19,168 nucleotides of DNA from Clostridia bacterium (lineage in GTDB: Bacteria > Bacillota > Clostridia > Oscillospirales > Acutalibacteraceae): the NCBI GenBank assembly GCA_024689165.1, contig JAILDS010000212.1, positions 1 to 19,168 on the forward strand, given 5' to 3'. This document shows positions 16,480 to 19,168 of this stretch, piece by piece. A program made the translations under genes and the position numbers. Each line of letters starts with the position of its first letter. Positions within the stretch are counted from its first letter, which is position 1. A model generated the notes under the pieces. The model did no database searches and was not told the origin of the DNA. It saw nothing but the letters and a program-made list of their open reading frames with translations.

Positions 16480-17336
16480 ATACAGTCAGAGCCATAACGT
16501 CGGACGGGCTTGTCTCCGTCATAGCCGCCGACACAACCGAAATAGTCGAAACCGCAAGACGCATACACCATACGACTCCCGTGGCGACAGCCGCCCTCGG
16601 CAGGCTGCTGACGGGCTGTTCCCTCATGGGCTGCGCCCTGAAGGGCAGGGACGACACCGTCACCGTCAGGATAAACGGCGGCGGCAGCGCGGGCAGCCTG
16701 CTCGCCGTATCCGACAGCGACGGCAACGTGCGCGGCTCGATAGCAAACCCCGGCGCCGACATGCCCCTGAGGTACGACGGCAAGCTCGACGTCGGCGGCA
16801 TAGTCGGCAGGAACGGCACCGTGAGCGTCACCAAGGATCTCGGGCTCAAGGAGCCCGTCAGCGGGCAGGTCGCGCTCGTCTCCGGCGAGATCGCCGAAGA
16901 CCTGACCGCGTACTTCGCTTACAGCGAGCAAACGCCGACCGTGTGCGCTCTGGGCGTGCTGGTCGGCAAAACCGGCGTCGTCAAAGCGGGCGGATATATC
17001 ATCTCTCTGCTGCCCGCCGCCGGCGACGACACCGCCGAGCTCGTCGAAAAAGGGCTTGCGGGCCTTCCGAGCGTGACGGAGATGCTGTCTGGCGGCATGA
17101 CGCCCTGGGACGTCTGCCGCAGGGTCCTTCCTGATTTCGAGACCGAGAAGCTCTTCGAGTTCGGCACGGAGTACTTCTGCCCCTGCACCCGCGAACGGGT
17201 CGAGGGCGCGCTGATCGCCCTCGGCAAGGACGAGCTTGCCGATATGGCGGAGTCGGGCGAGCAGAAGATCCGGTGCTCATTCTGCGGTAAAGAGTACGCC
17301 TTCACGCCAGACGAGCTGCTGGCGCTTCAGCCTTAA
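16476..17336 (+). CDS. hslO: Redox-regulated chaperone Hsp33
   Basis: 286 residues. Hsp33 is a cytosolic holdase switched on by oxidation of a zinc-bound cysteine centre. All four zinc cysteines are present: CPC at 235-237 and CSFC at 267-270. The N-terminal VRAITSDGLVSVIAADTTEIVETAR and GRLLTGCSLMGCALKG (about 41-56) regions are typical of Gram-positive Hsp33. It starts at TTG overlapping the methyltransferase stop (TTGA), with GAGGA seven bases upstream. Linkage to yerC and a methyltransferase suggests shared control, possibly of stress-related functions; that is inference. Confidence 0.96.
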   Translation: MNTVRAITSDGLVSVIAADTTEIVETARRIHHTTPVATAALGRLLTGCSLMGCALKGRDDTVTVRINGGGSAGSLLAVSDSDGNVRGSIANPGADMPLRYDGKLDVGGIVGRNGTVSVTKDLGLKEPVSGQVALVSGEIAEDLTAYFAYSEQTPTVCALGVLVGKTGVVKAGGYIISLLPAAGDDTAELVEKGLAGLPSVTEMLSGGMTPWDVCRRVLPDFETEKLFEFGTEYFCPCTRERVEGALIALGKDELADMAESGEQKIRCSFCGKEYAFTPDELLALQP

Positions 17337-17337
17337 T

Positions 17338-17580
17338 ATGTACGAGGGGATCGTCACCGTTGACGTTCACGGCATGAACCCGTTCAAGGCGGAGGCTGCC
17401 GTAAACTCGGCCCTGCGCAGAAGCCGCGGGGCTTATATCATCAGGATCATCCACGGGCACAACAACGGCACCGTCCTGCGCGACGCGGTCCGCAAGCGCT
17501 TCAAAGACCGCCCCGGCGTGCTGGAGGTACGCCCCGGCGCGAACGACGGAATAACTGAGCTTATTCTCAAACGGGTCTGA
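17338..17580 (+). CDS. Stand-alone small Smr-domain protein
   Basis: 80 residues, essentially just the Smr domain also found at the C-terminus of MutS2. Signature elements: VDVHGMNPFKAEAAV (residues 8-22) and IHGHNNGTVLR (38-48), matching the xDxHG and HGxxxGxLR motifs. Smr domains bind or nick nucleic acid; a MutS core is absent here, so recombination, repair or RNA roles are all possible. ATG 17338 begins one base after the hslO stop and has no ribosome binding site, so translation presumably depends on re-initiation from hslO. The same frame is open back into hslO, but upstream translation does not resemble the domain. Confidence 0.9.
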   Translation: MYEGIVTVDVHGMNPFKAEAAVNSALRRSRGAYIIRIIHGHNNGTVLRDAVRKRFKDRPGVLEVRPGANDGITELILKRV

Positions 17581-17596
17581 AAACCGACAAAAAAAA

Positions 17597-17615
17597 GGCG
17601 TCTGCATAAGACGCC
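17597..17615. terminator. Bidirectional terminator between smr and the secreted-protein gene
   Basis: GGCGTCT (17597-17603) and AGACGCC (17609-17615) form a perfect 7-bp stem. It has an A-run on the left (17589-17596) and TTGTTATTATT on the right, so it can end both convergent transcripts. Confidence 0.88.
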
Positions 17616-17643
17616 TTGTTATTATTCTGACTGTAAGATACGA

Positions 17644-18183
17644 TCAGTCGCCGGTCCTCACGTTGCTGGGAGAAGCCGTTACGTTCGGGCTCGTCGTAGA
17701 GGGAGCCGGGGACGTGGTGGCGGGAGGGGTCGGAGCGGTGGTGTTGTCGGGAGCCGCAGTGGTCGGAGTGTCGGACCCGCCGCCGCCCATGAGGCCGCTG
17801 AAAAAGTCCATGATTGTGCTCAGGATGTCGGGCATCTCAAAACCGCCGAGGTCAAGGTCAAGACCGTCGAGAAGAGAGCCGATGTCAAAGCCCGAGAGAA
17901 GGTCGGTGATATTGCTCAGGTCGAAATCGCCGAACATGCCGGTGATGGAGCTGAGGTCGATGCCCGAGAACATATCGGTTATCGTGGACGGGTCGAAATC
18001 GGAGAACCACGCGACGACCTCGCCGGAATCCGCCTGAGCCGCAGCATCGCCGCCGATCTCATCGTCGAACACTATCGCGTCTTCTTCACCCTGAGCGCCG
18101 ACGACGGCGACGGAGGCTGCCGTTACGGAAAGAACAAGCGCCAAAGTGAGAACGACTGCAAGTAACTTTTTCATCTTTATCAT
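17644..18183 (-). CDS. Secreted protein with 12-residue tandem repeats and Thr/Pro/Ser tail
   Basis: 179 residues, family not recognised. A signal peptide is clear: MIKMKK, a hydrophobic core LLAVVLTLALVLSVTAASVAVV, and probable cleavage after VVGA (about residue 30). An acidic segment leads to three exact-length 12-residue repeats, DPSTITDMFSGI (64-75), DLSSITGMFGDF (76-87) and DLSNITDLLSGF (88-99), and a degraded fourth at 100-111. TIMDFFSGLMGGGG follows (about 123-136), then a Thr/Pro/Ser/Ala linker (about 139-173) as in cell-wall-associated proteins. The chain ends at NVRTGD, resembling a sortase recognition motif but with no membrane helix or charged tail after it. ATG 18183 has AAGGA five bases upstream; ATG 18174 is also possible. 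It has its own strong promoter. Confidence 0.8.
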   Translation of the reverse strand: MIKMKKLLAVVLTLALVLSVTAASVAVVGAQGEEDAIVFDDEIGGDAAAQADSGEVVAWFSDFDPSTITDMFSGIDLSSITGMFGDFDLSNITDLLSGFDIGSLLDGLDLDLGGFEMPDILSTIMDFFSGLMGGGGSDTPTTAAPDNTTAPTPPATTSPAPSTTSPNVTASPSNVRTGD

Positions 18184-18230
18184 CCTATTCCTTTCCTCAA
18201 AACACCTTATGAGGCTGGGTTTACGGCAAC

Positions 18231-18259
18231 ATTCTACAACCTGAAGAAGCCTTTGTCAA
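18231..18259 (-). promoter_or_regulatory. Strong promoter of the secreted repeat protein
   Basis: Minus strand: -35 TTGACA (18254-18259), 17 bp, -10 TAGAAT (18231-18236). Eleven of 12 hexamer bases match consensus, suggesting high expression. Confidence 0.85.
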
Positions 18260-18312
18260 CAACAAATTTTTTCTCTTAATAAAATTGTTATATTCCCGTT
18301 TGCCGCTTCGGC

Positions 18313-18341
18313 TTGACTGAAAGCCGTTTTTATACTATATT
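18313..18341 (+). promoter_or_regulatory. Promoter of the kinase-like gene
   Basis: -35 TTGACT (18313-18318), 17 bp, -10 TATATT (18336-18341). It is divergent from the secreted-protein promoter, with 53 bp between the two -35 boxes. Confidence 0.7.
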
Positions 18342-18364
18342 TGAGCAGAAAAGGAGGAATCCCA

Positions 18365-19168
18365 ATGCAGAAAAACACCTCTCTTGCCTCTCAGATAGCC
18401 TCGGCGTTCGCGGTCGAAGGCAGCGTGGTCGGCTGCACCCCCGTAGGCAGCGGCCATATCAACGTCACCTACAAGGTCGTTTTCGAGTCCGGCGGCGTCC
18501 GGACGCCATATATACTCCAGCAGATCCACACCGGAGCGTTCAAAAACCCCATCGGGCTGATGAAAAACGTCCGCCTCGTCACCGAGCACATAAGGCGCAA
18601 AAACACGGCCATGGGCAGGGACCCGCAGCGCAGCGGGCTCGTGGTCATTCCCACGCGTACCGGCGAGGACCTGTACTTCGACCACGCCTCAGGCTGCTGG
18701 AGGATGTACAATTACATAACCGGGGCGTCCTCTTTCGACGAGATCGACTCGGCGGAGCGCTTCCGCAGGGCGGGCGGCGCCTTCGGCGAGTTCGCCATGC
18801 TGCTGTCCGACCTCCCCGGCGAGATCCTCAGCGAGACCATACCGGACTTCCACAACACCGCGAAGCGCTACGAGGCTTTCCTTTCCGCCGTGGAGGAAGA
18901 CAGATTTTCCCGCGCGGCAAGCGCTCTGTCCGAGATAGAATTCCTGAAGAACCGCTGCTCCGAGATGCCCATACTCGTAAATCTTGCAGGCTCCGGCGAG
19001 CTGCCCGTCAGGGTCACGCACAACGACACGAAGCTCAACAACGTCCTCTTTGACGACGTTACGGGCGAGACCGTCTGCGTGGTCGACCTCGACACCGTCA
19101 TGCCGGGCCTGTCGCTGTACGATTTCGGCGACTCGATCCGCTACGGAGCCAATACCGCCGCCGAGGAC
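18365..19168 (+). CDS. Phosphotransferase, N-acetylhexosamine 1-kinase-like (partial, runs off window)
   Basis: The first 268 residues are present; no stop before the window end. The ATG at 18365 follows AAAGGAGG by seven bases. The APH/choline-kinase fold is clear: a glycine-rich start VGSGHINVTYKV (about 27-38) with YILQQIHTGAFKNPIGLM, catalytic HND at 219-221 within VTHNDTKLNNVLF, and metal-binding D241-L-D243 in VVDLDTVMPG. The pattern of GHIN..Y, YILQxI...FKNP and VTHNDTK.NN is shared with NahK, which phosphorylates N-acetylhexosamines at C1 in the lacto-N-biose/galacto-N-biose pathway. The function is inferred; other sugar or amino-alcohol kinases of the same family remain possible. No phosphorylase or transporter for that pathway is visible upstream. 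Confidence 0.85.
   Translation, partial: MQKNTSLASQIASAFAVEGSVVGCTPVGSGHINVTYKVVFESGGVRTPYILQQIHTGAFKNPIGLMKNVRLVTEHIRRKNTAMGRDPQRSGLVVIPTRTGEDLYFDHASGCWRMYNYITGASSFDEIDSAERFRRAGGAFGEFAMLLSDLPGEILSETIPDFHNTAKRYEAFLSAVEEDRFSRAASALSEIEFLKNRCSEMPILVNLAGSGELPVRVTHNDTKLNNVLFDDVTGETVCVVDLDTVMPGLSLYDFGDSIRYGANTAAED

Noticed and set aside
18313..19053. 246-codon frame overlapping the kinase-like gene
   Set aside because: It is Arg/His-rich with no domain, and is out of frame with the clear phosphotransferase that has a strong ribosome binding site at 18365.

Overview
The window is GC-rich bacterial chromosome that looks like an anaerobic Gram-positive, most probably a member of the Clostridia (Oscillospirales-like). 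This rests on the gene content: a single-chain pyruvate:ferredoxin oxidoreductase, a YerC/YecD TrpR-like regulator, Hsp33, a ComEC homologue, ThrH, strong GGAGG-type ribosome binding sites and near-consensus sigma-A promoters. The taxonomic placement is inference; there is no rRNA to settle it. I see no tRNA, rRNA, CRISPR array, integrase or insertion sequence.

Layout: (1) 1-4290, plus strand: thrH, a cation-diffusion-facilitator exporter, a membrane-anchored metallophosphoesterase and proA, closed by a tandem hairpin terminator. (2) 4386-6861, minus strand: a HIT-family hydrolase followed by a ComEC-like channel whose C-terminal metallo-beta-lactamase-like domain has lost its metal ligands. 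(3) 6873-8520, minus strand: a lone AAA_14/DUF4143 ATPase, visibly less GC-rich than its surroundings. Its promoter is overlaid by four 15-bp near-palindromes at an exact 23-bp pitch, and behind these lies a degenerate 65-bp tandem duplication. (4) 8521-15200, minus strand: alaS with a perfect-consensus promoter, a 51-residue hydrophobic mini-protein with its own UUCG terminator, and nifJ (pyruvate:ferredoxin oxidoreductase). (5) 15274-17615, plus strand: yerC, a SAM methyltransferase, hslO (Hsp33) and a small Smr protein, packed with overlapping or abutting starts. The promoter carries a perfect 9-bp-arm palindrome over its -10 box. (6) 17597-19168: a minus-strand secreted protein made of 12-residue repeats plus a Thr/Pro/Ser tail, divergent from a sugar-kinase-like phosphotransferase (NahK-like) that runs off the window end.

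Most genes are housekeeping: amino-acid metabolism (thrH, proA), translation (alaS), central anaerobic carbon metabolism (nifJ), redox stress (hslO) and DNA uptake (comEC). The parts least explained by known annotation are the palindrome array with its DUF4143 ATPase, the self-palindromic yerC promoter, the 51-residue mini-protein, the repeat-containing secreted protein that ends at a sortase-like NVRTGD, and the ComEC domain without its catalytic motif.
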